DNA of 64,000 nt from Callipepla californica brunnescens. Taxonomy: Eukaryota > Chordata > Aves > Galliformes > Odontophoridae. Below, one piece after another: positions 13,196-23,211 of this stretch (position 1 is its first letter; every line of letters starts with the position of its first letter). The notes under the pieces are model-generated. The model was not told the origin of the DNA, searched no databases, and saw only the letters and a list, made by a program, of their open reading frames with translations. Made by a program: the position numbers and the translations under genes. Location: positions 93,898,530 through 93,962,529 of the forward strand of contig JALIRH010000001.1 in assembly GCA_023055505.1 (NCBI GenBank). The letters run 5' to 3'.

Positions 13196-13268
13196 AATCA
13201 CAGAATTATTGACGTTAGAAGGGACTTCTGGATGTCATATTGTCCAACACCTCTGTTCAAGTATGATC
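13196..13268 (-). mobile_element. CR1 LINE, 3' tail
   Basis: The start reads ATCACAGAATTATTGACGTT and continues with AGAAGGGACTTCTGG and GTCCAACACC, the reverse complement of the standard CR1 3' end. Only about 70 bp survive. It lies 36 bp beyond the end of LTR family A. Confidence 0.85.
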
Positions 13269-14541
13269 ATGGTCCCTTCAAATGTACTGTTAAATTTACT
13301 CATAATTGATAGGAAAGCTATATTCTGGGAGGAGTTACTGGTTATTCATTTTCAAACTGAAAGATTGCTTGTCCTGGATCTTTTAATTTTCAATCTTAAA
13401 AATAGTATAAAGAAAATAATATTCTTATTGGCTTTGATGCTAATGCACACTTGTAGATTTTCAAGCAGTTTAGAAGATAGGTTTCAGTAAAAAAAAATAC
13501 TGGCAACTCAGAGATATCAACAATTCATACAAACACTCAGAAAGAGATGAAGTTTGATTTGGAAAGATAAAACTTTTTTGTATTTGGTGAGAACTGGAGG
13601 AAGAACAGAATATGTAGTACTAGAGAAAGTCACAGAAGTGAGCAAGGGAACTAAGGGTTACAGTGAATAGTAAATTGAATATTTTTCACTCTTGTGGAAA
13701 AAAAAGAAATACACGGGAGCATGCAATATATAGGGACATGCAATTCAAGGCAGATACAGACTGGTTTGAAAGAACCCAGGGAGCAAAAGAAAATGGTCAG
13801 AAATTTAGATGGCAAACAACGTGGTCTACAAAAGCGGAAGATGACTAAGAATGTTCAGTTTACAGAAATGAAAACTCTAGAATTAATAGTATGCATGGAA
13901 AAGGAGCAGCTTTTCCCTGTCTATTGTAATAATTAATCAGTTAATGCTTTTACACTCTTTGATGTCAGTAAAAGCTGAAATCTTTCCAGTCTTTTAGAAC
14001 TGTAAAATGTGATAAGTAAACTCTTAATATACTGTTTTTTCATTTTGGTTTGTTTTGTTTTTTTTGCAACTATCTGTTTGACAAAAAAAAAAAAAAAAAA
14101 TGGAATATTCTTATAGCCATCTATAAGTCCAGAACAGTAGGATATTTCTTTCCAAAGTTATGTCTTATAGCTCAGAGAACCACAATACGGATATAAATAC
14201 TTATGAATCAACTAAAAAAAAAAAACAAAACAACATTTTGGAAATATATAACAATGCTCTTTATACAGGAAACACATTATTTAAAACCATAAATGAAATC
14301 ACAGAGAGACTTGGAAATGATTACTAATAAAATTTTATAGTGTGTGTTTGTGTTAAGAGAATGCAATATTTGTTCTATTGCCAAATAAAGAATTAATCAA
14401 TATTTGCACCATCCATGCCAGCAGCAGCAGAAAAAAATAAGATTTTATTTTGGGACATCTAAAAACAACAGCTTTCTACGTGGGATGTAAACATGCCAAA
14501 ATTTTTAACCTAAACCTTTTGTTTTCCCTGTTTTTTCTTTT

Positions 14542-14572
<31 letters not shown>

Positions 14573-14721
14573 TTGGAGAAAGTGTTTGTCTTGTCTTTTA
14601 AACATAACTAGGAACATTTAGGATGATATTTAAGTGCCATAGCATTAGTAAACGAGCACAAACTAGAACAAAAGATGTTTTATATTTACATCAGGATGCA
14701 CTTTCTCATTTGTCGAAGTGA
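13269..14721. other. Non-genic sequence with homopolymer runs
   Basis: No gene or named repeat was recognised. There is an 18-A run at 14083-14100, an A/C-rich tract near 14212-14232 and a 25-T run at 14550-14574. The frames at 13663-13936 are short and unlike any family I know; they may be coincidental. Confidence 0.55.
14550..14574. repeat. Poly(T) tract, 25 bases
   Basis: An uninterrupted run of 25 T preceded by T-rich sequence from 14531. It might be the reverse-strand tail of a retroposed sequence, but no body is recognisable beside it. Confidence 0.85.
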
Positions 14722-14768
14722 TGGAGCCTTGAACAGGCTGCGCAAGAGATTGTGGAGTCTCCCTCCTT
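14722..14768 (+). mobile_element. CR1 LINE fragment, tiny
   Basis: A match to the ORF2 C-terminal segment, seen as TTGAACAGGCTGCGCAAGAG and TTGTGGAGTCTCCCTCC. It lies opposite in strand to the larger CR1 that follows at 14803. It is too short to place in a subfamily. Confidence 0.6.
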
Positions 14769-14802
14769 AGTCCGTAATTCATCTAAACATGGTCCTTAGT
14801 AA

Positions 14803-15608
14803 TCATAGAACCATAGAGTGGCCTGGGTTGAAAAGGAACTTAAAGATCATCTAGTTTCAACCACATGCCATGGGCAGGATCAACAACTGCTAAACCAGCC
14901 TTGCTTCAAATGCTTCCAGGAATGGGGCATCCACAACCTCCCTGGGCAACCTGTTCCAGTGCATCACCACTCTCCGAGTGGAAAAACTTTCACCTAACAT
15001 CAAAACTAAAACTCCCTGTCTTAGTTTAAAACCATTCCCCCTTGTATTGCTATCAACCTGTGCAAACAGTCGTTCCCCCTCCTGTTTATACACATCCTTC
15101 AAACAGAAGGCCACAACGAAGTCTCCCCAGAGTCTTCTCTTCTCCAAGCTAAACGAGCCCAGTTCTTTCCTCACAGGAGAGGTGCTACATCTCTCTGACC
15201 ATCTTAGTGGCCCTCCTCCAGACCCGTTCCAAGAGTTCTGTGTCTTTTGTAAGCTGGGGGCCCCAGTCCTGGACACAGTACTCCAGATAGGGCCTCACAA
15301 GAGCTGAGTCAAGGAAACAGACACCTCCCTGTCCCTCCTGGCCAACCCTTTTTTAATGCAGCCCAGGATATAGCTGCCCCTCCAGGCTGCAAGCACACAC
15401 TGCTGACTCATGTCCAGTTTCTCATCCACCAGGAACCCAAAGTCTTTCTCTACAGGGATGCTCTACAGGAGTTCTTTCCCGGTCGGCAGAAATAGTTGAA
15501 GTTACCCTGGCCCAACTGCAACACCTTGCACTTGGCCCTGTTGAACCTCATTAGGTTCACATGGGCCCACTTCTACAGCCTGCCCAGGTGTCACTGCTTG
15601 AGTAGGGA
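14803..15608 (-). mobile_element. CR1 LINE, ORF2 C-terminus and 3' UTR
   Basis: This is the 3' part of a CR1 on the minus strand, with its tail at 14803 (TCATAGAACCATAGAGTGGC) and the body extending to 15608. A minus-strand frame at 14890-15276 encodes the C-terminal part of ORF2p, recognisable by SFSLEKRRL and by HWNRLPREVVDAP. The part from 15300 to 15608 corresponds to the end of the reverse-transcriptase domain and the region after it, with frameshifts. The 5' continuation of the same element seems to lie at 16363-16471, separated by about 750 bp of other sequence. Confidence 0.92.
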
Positions 15609-16362
15609 GTTTAGACCAGATGACATGCAGGAGTCATCTTCTTCAGCATTCTCTGCAACTTACTACATAGGACTCCATTTACCAAACTTCAACTTTCAAT
15701 AGTTCCCCCACAGTATGGCAGAATCATCAGTGGACAAAGCATACTGCTCATGTTTCGTACTTTATTATACAGTAAAACCTCTTCAACGTGTCACCTTCTC
15801 TGGTGATATTTGGAAATCTTTGGCCCCTACGCTCACTACAGATTTCCTAGGCAACTGAAAACTCATACCTGAGCCTACTGCATGATCAGTGCAACCCACT
15901 CACTCAATGTAGCATTAGTTTTTAACTTGTGAAGGGGACCATCTCATTGAACCTACAACCCAATGCTGGCAGTGAGCCAAGAAGAGGTGTACCTGAGTAC
16001 ATATGACATCTGAAGCAGCTCAGAACCCTCCATGTGTAGCCACTACCTCTTTATCAGCTGGAGCATAGCAGGTCTCAGATTCTCTGTATTCTGAAGTCTA
16101 AAACCCCAGTTGTCAACTTCAAGTTTCTCCTCCTGATTTCTGCCAAACACTCCAACCACAATGAAAAACTTTTTTTTTTTTTATTACGTCCTGTCCAGAG
16201 TGACCTAAGGGTTACTGAAATAATTGTTGTTTAATTTGACCAAAGGCTTGTTGTTGCTTAAGATTCCACCGAAAACATTCTTCTTGGTCACTTGATAGAG
16301 ATGGCTGAAATGCATAACACATCATCAAAAACCTCACATCACTTAAGAAATTGTTTCCTTCC
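15609..16362 (-). mobile_element. Possible ERV remnant interrupting a CR1
   Basis: This block lies between two pieces of a minus-strand CR1 and does not look like CR1. On the minus strand, at about 16214-16275, the frame reads RWNLKQQQAFGQIKQQL. That resembles the W-x(n)-QQ-AF-x-x-I/L-K segment found just after the reverse-transcriptase domain in retroviral and gypsy-type pol proteins. Stops follow immediately. Further along the same strand an A run (16169-16180) and AATAAA-like motifs occur. No LTR boundary or target duplication could be set. The pol assignment rests on one short motif and may be coincidence. Confidence 0.35.
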
Positions 16363-16471
16363 TTGCTGAGGATGTATCTGAGGCAACTGTTTATGTCACT
16401 GAAGACATTAAAGAGCATCAGTCCCAGTACTGTCCCCTCGGGACACCAGTTGTTACTGATCTACAACCAGA
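16363..16471 (-). mobile_element. CR1 LINE, RT-domain fragment (5' continuation)
   Basis: The reverse complement matches the CR1 reverse-transcriptase region just before the FADDTK box, with the sequence ATTAAAGAGCATCAGTCCCA and CCCCTCGGGACACC giving the plus-strand view. In CR1 this precedes the segment seen at 15608, with about 80-90 bp of the element missing at the junction. This supports one CR1 copy split by later DNA. Confidence 0.8.
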
Positions 16472-17206
16472 CCGTACCATACATTCCATTTTATTGTTCA
16501 ACAAAAATGTTTCCTGGTGAAAAGAATAAATTCTGTATTCAAGTGAAGAAATAAAATACAACAGTTCAAACTAAAAAAGAGTAAGAAAAAAATCAAGTGA
16601 CAGCAGGACTCTCAAATCATGTAGTCTTCTTCTTCCCATGAGGTATAAAATACTTTATAATGTTATTTCTACATAATTGATTTGCAAAATTATGAAGATG
16701 ATCTGAATCTTGAAATGCCCCTTTCTTTCCTTCAGAGCTCCCTCCCCACACAGAGGCAGTTTGAAAATATTAACTCAAGTATTTATTTCTCCTGCAGTAA
16801 AAAAAGAAGCATAAATGAAATGTGAATAAAGCAGGTTTCTGTAACTTGATTTCATTTGCTCTGACAGAGCAAGAAACTCTTTGCTACTTGATTATAGTAC
16901 TGTCAATGTTGAAGTTACAGTTTGTCATTGCTATACTTACTATTACAGTTCCTCTTCTACACTCAGATTTATCTATCAAACACAATGCAAGAGACACCTG
17001 TTTGGCCTGGCTGGAAAAAAGATGGAAAAATACTTGCCTAGGAATACTAGAAATAGTAGAACTGATTATTGAACATAAACTCTGAGCACAAACTCATTTA
17101 CTTAATACCATAAAATGCTTTAACAAACCAAACCATTAGAAAATGTAAAATTTTAGTGTACATAGGTCAAAACACAAATCTATCTAGTCCAGTACTCTGA
17201 CAATGA
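16472..17206. other. Unassigned AT-rich sequence
   Basis: No gene, RNA or repeat family was recognised. The longest frame, 87 codons at 16822-17085, has no known motif and looks like random sequence. Confidence 0.55.
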
Positions 17207-17298
17207 TAAGAGGAAACCTGGTGTAGGGAACCTGCTTTGGCAGGGGGGTTGGACTCTATGATCTCTAGAGGTCCCTTCCAACCCCTATGATTCTGAGA
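17207..17298 (+). mobile_element. CR1 LINE, 3' tail
   Basis: A 90-bp CR1 3' UTR with GGGGGGTTGGACTCTATGAT, CTAGAGGTCCCTTCCAACCC and a closing ATGATTCTGAG. It is strongly 5' truncated, and the well-kept wording suggests a younger copy than the one at 12.4 kb. Confidence 0.9.
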
Positions 17299-17399
17299 AA
17301 TGCTGTTAAGCAGTGTAGGGCAAATAACACTCAAGAATAGCACTCAAAGGAAATAGTGCGGAAGATGGCATACAGACAATTAGTAAGAAGAGGATGGGT

Positions 17400-17690
17400 C
17401 ACCTTTTAAGATGGTTGAGGCTCACTGCTAACTCCGCTAGGGAGGGATCTCCAACGAGAGATCCTTCCCTGGTCGTGGTCAGCCCTTAAATGGGGTCTGG
17501 GAGAGGTGGAGCCAGACTCCACTCCTTCCAATCACACAGGTACATTACCTTCACTTGTGCCCCTGTAGCTGACTCAGTGCTCGCCTCAGGTGATCAATCA
17601 GCGGTTCAGGTCATGATTCAACAGTTCCCATACAAGCAGTCTGTGCAACTCTGCCTACTTTGTACAGACAACTCTTTCCATAACCCTTGG
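17400..17690 (-). mobile_element. LTR-like family B, copy 1
   Basis: This belongs to a repeat present three times within 4 kb, all in the same orientation (see 19.79-19.93 and 21.22-21.42 kb). Shared plus-strand phrases are GAGATCCTTCC, GTCAGCCCTTAAATGGGGTCT, GAGGTGGAGCC, GCCTCAGGTGATCAATCAGC and CAGTTCCCATAC. On the minus strand, ATTTAAGGGCTGAC follows a GC-rich CTCCACC block and could be a TATA-type core promoter, which is why I read it as an LTR on the minus strand. Ends and family name are unknown. Confidence 0.5.
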
Positions 17691-18784
17691 TAACCTTAGG
17701 TAATAGAAAACAATAGCTGTATTTTTTGTGAAGTAAACAAGTTCAGAGAACTAACTTGTTTTTAATCCTAATCTGAGCCTCTGAAAATGAAGACTTGGAT
17801 TTGCATGTTTATTTCCCTCAGGAAATATTTTTCTACTGAATGCATATGTAACCGTTTGTACAGACATTGTATAATATCCTTGCTGTGGCTATAGATTTTA
17901 ATTGCAAATTCCAGAGAACTAGAAATGTACTGTATTTATAACAATATTTGGAAATATACAGAACTTATGCCAGATTTTTAGCAACCATTTTACATTAAAC
18001 TTCAGCAAACTTAAACATGGTCAGTGCTGATGAGGTTTTGGTGGTTCAGAGTTATGCATTCGGTGCTAATCACTAGCAGGAAAGATCGTGCAGTGTTTCG
18101 CTGCCCAAGGAAGCTTTATTCAAGTCATTCATCTCTCAACTTGTTTATTTCCCAGTCAAGCAGCAGGAAAACAAACAAACAAACAAAACAAAACAAAAAA
18201 AAACATCGAACAGCCATTTGCCATAGTGACAACTTCACCACCTCTTAGTACTCATTTGTTGGACAGGTGTCGTGCATATTTACCTTTATATCTGACTTAT
18301 ATTTTCTTTTTCCATTCCTAGCATAGGTTTCTTTTTTATAGCTATTTCCTTCTGCATGCCTTAGTAATAACTTATCTAGTACTTCAGTAGTCTTTAGTCT
18401 TAGAGACCCAACTTATCAATACTTCTGTTTTCTGCTTTTCTAGTAACCTCATTCTAACTGACCTCTTGTAAATTCAGTTGTCTGTTCTTACATCCATCAC
18501 ATTATACATTATTTTCTGGCTAGTGAATTAGCTACAGTTATTCAGAACAGATGATCGTTACTTCAAAAAAAAAATCTTCAAACAATTCCCTTTAACATTT
18601 ATGGTTCAAAACTTATAGAGGGATATGACATTTTTCATTAAGTTAACTTTGTGTATCTGATTATGTTCTACAGCCCTTTGCATTCTCTACTTCTTTGCTT
18701 TTCTTATTTTTCCTAATTCAGTCAAGTTTTAAGTTATACATGCCCTGGAACATAAGTTTCAGTACTGTTCTTCTCATGATGAAG
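17691..18784. other. Non-genic sequence with a CAAA array
   Basis: Nothing codes recognisably here. A (CAAA)n/(CAAAA)n tract lies at 18168-18203. The sequence from about 18660 is AT-rich and leads into the CR1 fragment. Confidence 0.55.
18168..18203. repeat. (CAAA)n and (CAAAA)n tract
   Basis: Four CAAA units followed by CAAAA units and an A run. It is a simple repeat with no recognisable element attached. Confidence 0.85.
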
Positions 18785-19407
18785 CAAAATTGTTTCCAAC
18801 AAGTTCTGAGCAAGGATCTAATCAAACTGAAGAAAATCAGGGATTCGTGCAGACAGTGGAAGCAGGGATTTGTGGCCTGGTGAGAACACAAGAATGCCAT
18901 CTGAACATGCAGATGGAACCAAACTTGGTGTGGGACACATATAATAACAAGGTTTTTTTTTTTTTGTTTTTTTTTTTTTTTTTTAGATACATTGGTCGGA
19001 AAAGACAGGCTAAGGAGAGTTTATCTTCTCTGATACCTGAGAACTGATGACTAGCTAAAACAAACATAGAGAAGGCTGAGATACTGAAAGAGCTCTTTGC
19101 CTCAGTTTTCACTAGCAGTCAGGCCTCCCACACCTTTCATTTCCCTGAAACTCTTGATGGAGACTGGGAATCTGAAATCCCTCCCACTGTAAGAGCAGAG
19201 AAAATTTGAGATCACTTGATGAGGCTGAATGCGTATAAGATGAGAGGGCTGGATAACAGTCATTCTAGGGTCCTGAGAGAACTGGCTCATACAGCTGACA
19301 AGTCACTCTTCACCATATTTGAAAAGCTGTGGTTGTCAATTGAATTCTTCAACGAGTGGAAAAAGAAATATCATTCACGTTTTTAAGAAACAGAAAAAAG
19401 AAGATGC
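18785..19407 (+). mobile_element. CR1 LINE, ORF2 linker to early RT
   Basis: This is an internal CR1 fragment on the plus strand. It spans the linker between the endonuclease and reverse transcriptase (with a RYIGRKRQAKESLSSL frame at about 18985-19035), the AEILKELFASVFT-type segment at 19075-19117 and the first part of RT up to a degraded FEKLWLSIEFFNEWKK at about 19316-19365. A poly(T) tract of 32 bp (18953-18984) interrupts the linker. Both ends are cut: there is no endonuclease and no RT core. It is not functional. Confidence 0.85.
18953..18984. repeat. Poly(T) tract inside CR1
   Basis: Thirteen T, one G, then eighteen T, directly followed by AG. It lies within the CR1 ORF2 linker, where other CR1 copies have only a short stretch, so it expanded in place. 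A T-rich tract ending in AG is also what a 3' splice site looks like on the plus strand. Confidence 0.9.
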
Positions 19408-19785
19408 AGGGCTGAAAGACATCAACAAGAACACAACAAAACATGAAAACATATATATATTAATTCAAAGCATTGCAACACTTAGATATATATGTGTAAA
19501 ATTGATGCATGCTGTGTATACACATATACCCCACGATTGCTGTATAACATTACATCTTCATACTAAGAATTTATAATTGTATATTGCTTCAAGTTGTCTG
19601 AATGCATTCTTCTAGGATGCTGTTACAAGAATGCGCAGCAAAGTCTGCTAAGATGAGAGTTGGTCTGCTCAGATGTAATTGTAGTAGATACAGAAAAAAA
19701 GGAAAAGAATCTGCTTACCTCAGGAAGGCCCATATAATTCGTAGATATGCAAAGATCTCCAAATTAGTTGTTCTCACTTCCACTG
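19408..19785. other. Unassigned sequence
   Basis: No named repeat was recognised. A TA-rich stretch lies at 19440-19525. The part from 19600 on may already belong to LTR-like family B, but this is not shown by a shared motif. Confidence 0.45.
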
Positions 19786-19935
19786 CCAACTTTTAAAAGA
19801 GGTCTGGGAAGGGGTGAAGCCTGGCTCCACCTGTTCTGGTCATTACAATGCACCTGAGCTGTCCTGGGTTTTTGCTACCTTCCCAGCAGTCACTCAGTCA
19901 CTGGTTCATGCCATGACTTAGCATTTCCACCACAG
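19786..19935 (-). mobile_element. LTR-like family B, copy 2
   Basis: This shares with copies 1 and 3 the plus-strand phrases AGAGGTCTGGGAAGGGGTG, GCCTGGCTCCACC, CACCTGAGCTG, CAGTCACTGGTTCA and GCCATGACTTAGCA. It is the most diverged copy and lacks the GAGATCCTTCC block. Direction follows copy 1. Confidence 0.5.
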
Positions 19936-21214
19936 ATTTATTGAAAGCGTATTAGCAAACACTAACATTATCACAGTAAACTTTTTTTTTTTTTAACAAG
20001 TTTTCATTAGTAACTGAAAACACACACAGACCTGAAAGAAAGATAAAACATACACTAAAAACATAGGGACACACACACACACAAAACAAACAAACAAACA
20101 AACAAACAACACCCAAACAACTGAACTTAGAAGTATGTGTGCGTGCTCTGGACAAGTACGCAGAGATTAGACTAGCTGCCCATCACATATAGATTGATAT
20201 TTTCTTTGCCTTTTGCTGATGCTCGTAGCTACCCAGTTTGTCATGCTGTTTTCACTTGCTTCCATGCTGCTACATTTTGATCTTTGCTCTCTGTCTCTGT
20301 CCCCTGCTGTTCTTTTCAACAACAACATTCTTCTGTTTTTCCTTTTTTTCTTTATTTTGTTCTTATGAGCAGTGAAAACTGAAGAATTCCTGACCTACAC
20401 AGAGCAGACAAAACTTCAGAAATTTAGAATCTTGTAAACGGTACTTGGCAGTTGATACAAAGAGTATTATTAATTCTCAGAGAGCAAATCTTACAAGAGT
20501 CTATAGAAACAGTCTTATGTTGTATTAACATGTGCATAGACTAGATTCAGACTCTGACATTCATTAGTACAGACACTCCTGGAAAGGCTTCTTTGTTTTA
20601 AATTCTGCAGAACGAAAGCAATTTCAAGTTAAAACCAGGTATTACTATTTTCCTAATTTCAAAACTTCTGTAAATAAAGAGTTACCATTTATGCTATCAA
20701 AACTATAACTACTTCCCTTTTTCCCTTCTCTATTGGATAATAAAGTTGAATATTATGCACAACAAATGGTGGTGCTTTCATGACTACTTTGCACAGACCC
20801 CATTACTTGAATAACAAAAATATGCAATCTATTTCTGAAAGACTGTGACGCACGTTGCAACATGCAACATCTACTCTCATATATGGGTACCCTCTGGTAG
20901 ACAGAACTCAAATTAGACAGGCACGTGAATTAGTTTCACATGTGTCTGCAAAAACTATATTTTCCAGAATGCCATCTGAAAGAGCATGCACATCTGTACA
21001 GATAAACAATATGTTCTTCTGAGGACATCTTTATCTAGTGCATGTCTACTTCATTCATTTTGTGCGAAGCACATAGGTCAAACCTGAATAAAGGTATAGC
21101 ACATATTTTCCTGACATAAAGGCAAACGGACCAGCACAAACAAGGAGATGTTACAAAAGGAAGGAAAATGAATGCTCACTCATCTCTAAAGCTCTAGGCT
21201 CATGGAAAAGGATG
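19936..21214. other. Unassigned sequence with CA and CAAA arrays
   Basis: About 1.3 kb between two family B copies. It contains a (CA)n/(CAAA)n array at 20069-20110 and a T run at 19981-19994. No coding or element signature was seen. Confidence 0.5.
20069..20110. repeat. (CA)n-(CAAA)n compound microsatellite
   Basis: Seven CA units run into six CAAA units. It is probably polymorphic. There is no gene context. Confidence 0.88.
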
Positions 21215-21420
21215 TCCAAAAGGAAAAAAATCTCTTAATAAGAGATCCTTCCTCAATGGCAGTCAGCCCTTAAATGAGATCTAAGAGGGGTGGAGCTTCT
21301 GTTTGCACAGGTGAATTGCCTTTACCTGCGCTTCCATGGCTGACCAGGTCTTTCCTTTAGGTGCTCAATCAGCAGTTCAAGCTGTGACTTAGCAGTCCCC
21401 ATACACCTGTCAATAGTTTA
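21215..21420 (-). mobile_element. LTR-like family B, copy 3
   Basis: This has the full set of family B phrases: GAGATCCTTCC, GTCAGCCCTTAAATGAGATCT, GGGGTGGAGC, GGTGCTCAATCAGCAG and GACTTAGCAGTCCCCATACA. On the minus strand the same TATA-like ATTTAAGGGCTGAC is present. It is closest to copy 1. No target duplication was found because the ends are not clear. Confidence 0.5.
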
Positions 21421-21600
21421 TCATGTTCTGAAGCAGTACTAATCAGCTCAGAACTTAAATTCTTTACTTAGTTTTGAATTACAAATATAACTTCAAATTC
21501 CATGTACTTATGCAGTGGTAAACTGATAGCAAGTTGGATGACTTCAAATTTCACTTCTAGAAAAGTCTTACCTTCATAAATTATTTTCCACTCCACTCTA

Positions 21601-22733
21601 AACTTTTCAGGACTGCAAGTGCACTAAGGCAGGTTATGTGAGCTTGTGCAAGGCCTTTGATGTGGTCTTGCACCACATACTGATCTCTAAATTGATTTGA
21701 AGGCTTGACTGTTTAGTGGATAAAGAGCTGGTTGGATGGTTGGAGCCAGAGGGCAGTGGTCACTGGATATAGATACAGTTGGATAATAAGTGTTGTCCAC
21801 CAGGGGTCCTGGGACAGGTGTTCCTCTACATCTTTATCATTAACGGAGACAGTGTGATTGAGCAAGTTTATAGATGACAACACCAAGCTGATTTGTGCCA
21901 TTGATACAACAGAAAGAAGGGATGCCATCCAGATAGACATGGATAATCTTGAGAAGTGGGCCCAAGTGAACCTAATTAGTGAGGTTTGACAAGACCAAGT
22001 GCAAGGTGTCGAACTTGGCTCGAGTCAATCCCAGATATGTGTGAAGACTGGGAGAAGAACTAATAGAGAGCAGCCCTGCAGGGCAAGACTTCAAAGTCCT
22101 CAGTGGATGAAAAGCTGAACATGAGCCAGGAATGTGCACTTGCAGCCCAGAAGCCAAACAGTATCCTGGGCTGCATCAGAATAGGGGTGGACAGCAGAAC
22201 CAATGACATGATTGTCTCCCTGCCCTCATAGGAACTCATCTGGAGTACTGTAACCAGACTTGAGGTCCCCAACTCGGGGAAGATGTGAAGCTATTGGATT
22301 TGGTCTAGAGGATGGCTATGAGGATGAGGGCTGGAGCATCTGTCCTAAAAAGATGGGTTGATGGAGCTGAGCTTGCTCAGTCTCAAGAAGAAAAGGCCTG
22401 AGGGAGACCTCATTGCATCTTTCCAGCACTGTAAAGGAGCTTATAATCAGGAGGGAAACGAGGAGATACGGCTTTAAATGTAAAGAGGAGAGAATTAGTT
22501 TATATGTTAAGGAGGGAATTTTTCACTCAGAAGGTGGTGAGGCACTGGAACATATTCCCACAGAAGTGATGTAGATGCCCCGCCACTGGAAGTGTTCATG
22601 GCCTGGTTGGATGGGGCCCTGCACAATCTTATCTAGTGGTTGATTTAGTGGTTGGCAACTCTGACTTTGACACAGGGATTGGAACTGAATAGGTTTAATG
22701 TCTCTTTCAACCCAAGCCATTCAATAATTGGGA
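21601..22733 (+). mobile_element. CR1 LINE, RT to 3' end, 1.1 kb
   Basis: A longer CR1 on the plus strand, from the middle of the reverse transcriptase to the 3' tail. Traces of RT motif A (the KAFD region) lie at about 21640-21680, the VLGPVLFNIFI-type segment is degraded at about 21800, and the DDTKL box is seen as DNTKL at about 21870-21890. The C-terminal region continues through GGEALEHIPTEV-type sequence at about 22535-22570, and the 3' UTR ends in CAAGCCATTCAATAATTGG. Many indels break the frame, so it is inactive. Confidence 0.9.
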
Positions 22734-22737
22734 GCTT

Positions 22738-22925
22738 ACCCATGTGCTCCATTGTGGGGTCATACACAGTCTACAGTGTGGATATCTGCTCCAGTCATTT
22801 CTTCCTTGACCTGTATTCACCATGGCCTTCCCCAGGAGTTGCAGGAGAATCTTGGACCTGGTATCTGGAAGAACTGTTCCCCATTCTTCTCCTACTTTGC
22901 TGTCTGCATGGTTGTGTCTCAGTTG
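22738..22925 (-). mobile_element. LTR family A fragment
   Basis: Read on the minus strand, this shows the family A phrases: ACCATGCAGAC, CCAGATACCAGG, GGGGAAGGCCATGGTG and GACTGGAGCAGATATCC. It is squeezed between the CR1 tail and the truncated mariner. Both ends look cut. Confidence 0.55.
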
Positions 22926-22934
22926 TTGTTGTTG

Positions 22935-23211
22935 AAATGCATCACCCACTGCCTCAGTGTGCTCACATCCATTGTTTGGTCTCCAGCAATATTCAGAAAG
23001 TGTCAATGAATGTCAATGGTTGCAATTCTTTTCACATGAAGGAATTGAAGAACACACCTTTGCTTCATAAGCACTTCCATGTCAGCAAGGCAGTGAAACA
23101 TAACACAATATCGGTGGGAAGGTTCAAACTTTCCTGCCATATCACCAACAGCCACTTCTGATGTGTGGGACATCCTAATAATGAAGCATTACTTCCAGAG
23201 CAGCACACATA
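22935..23211 (-). mobile_element. Galluhop-like mariner, truncated copy
   Basis: The 5' end of the element lies at about 23209 next to TA, with the terminal motif GCTGCTCTGGAAGTAATGC on the minus strand. The helix-turn-helix part follows (MDVSTLRQWVMHF-like at about 22938-22975). The copy stops abruptly at a CAACAACAAC stretch near 22935, where LTR family A sequence begins. All catalytic and 3' parts are missing. It separates two CR1 pieces on opposite strands. Confidence 0.8.

Noticed and set aside
22652..23161. The longest frame in the window, 169 codons on the plus strand
   Set aside because: It crosses a CR1 tail, an antisense LTR A fragment and an antisense mariner, so it is a chance frame over joined repeats.
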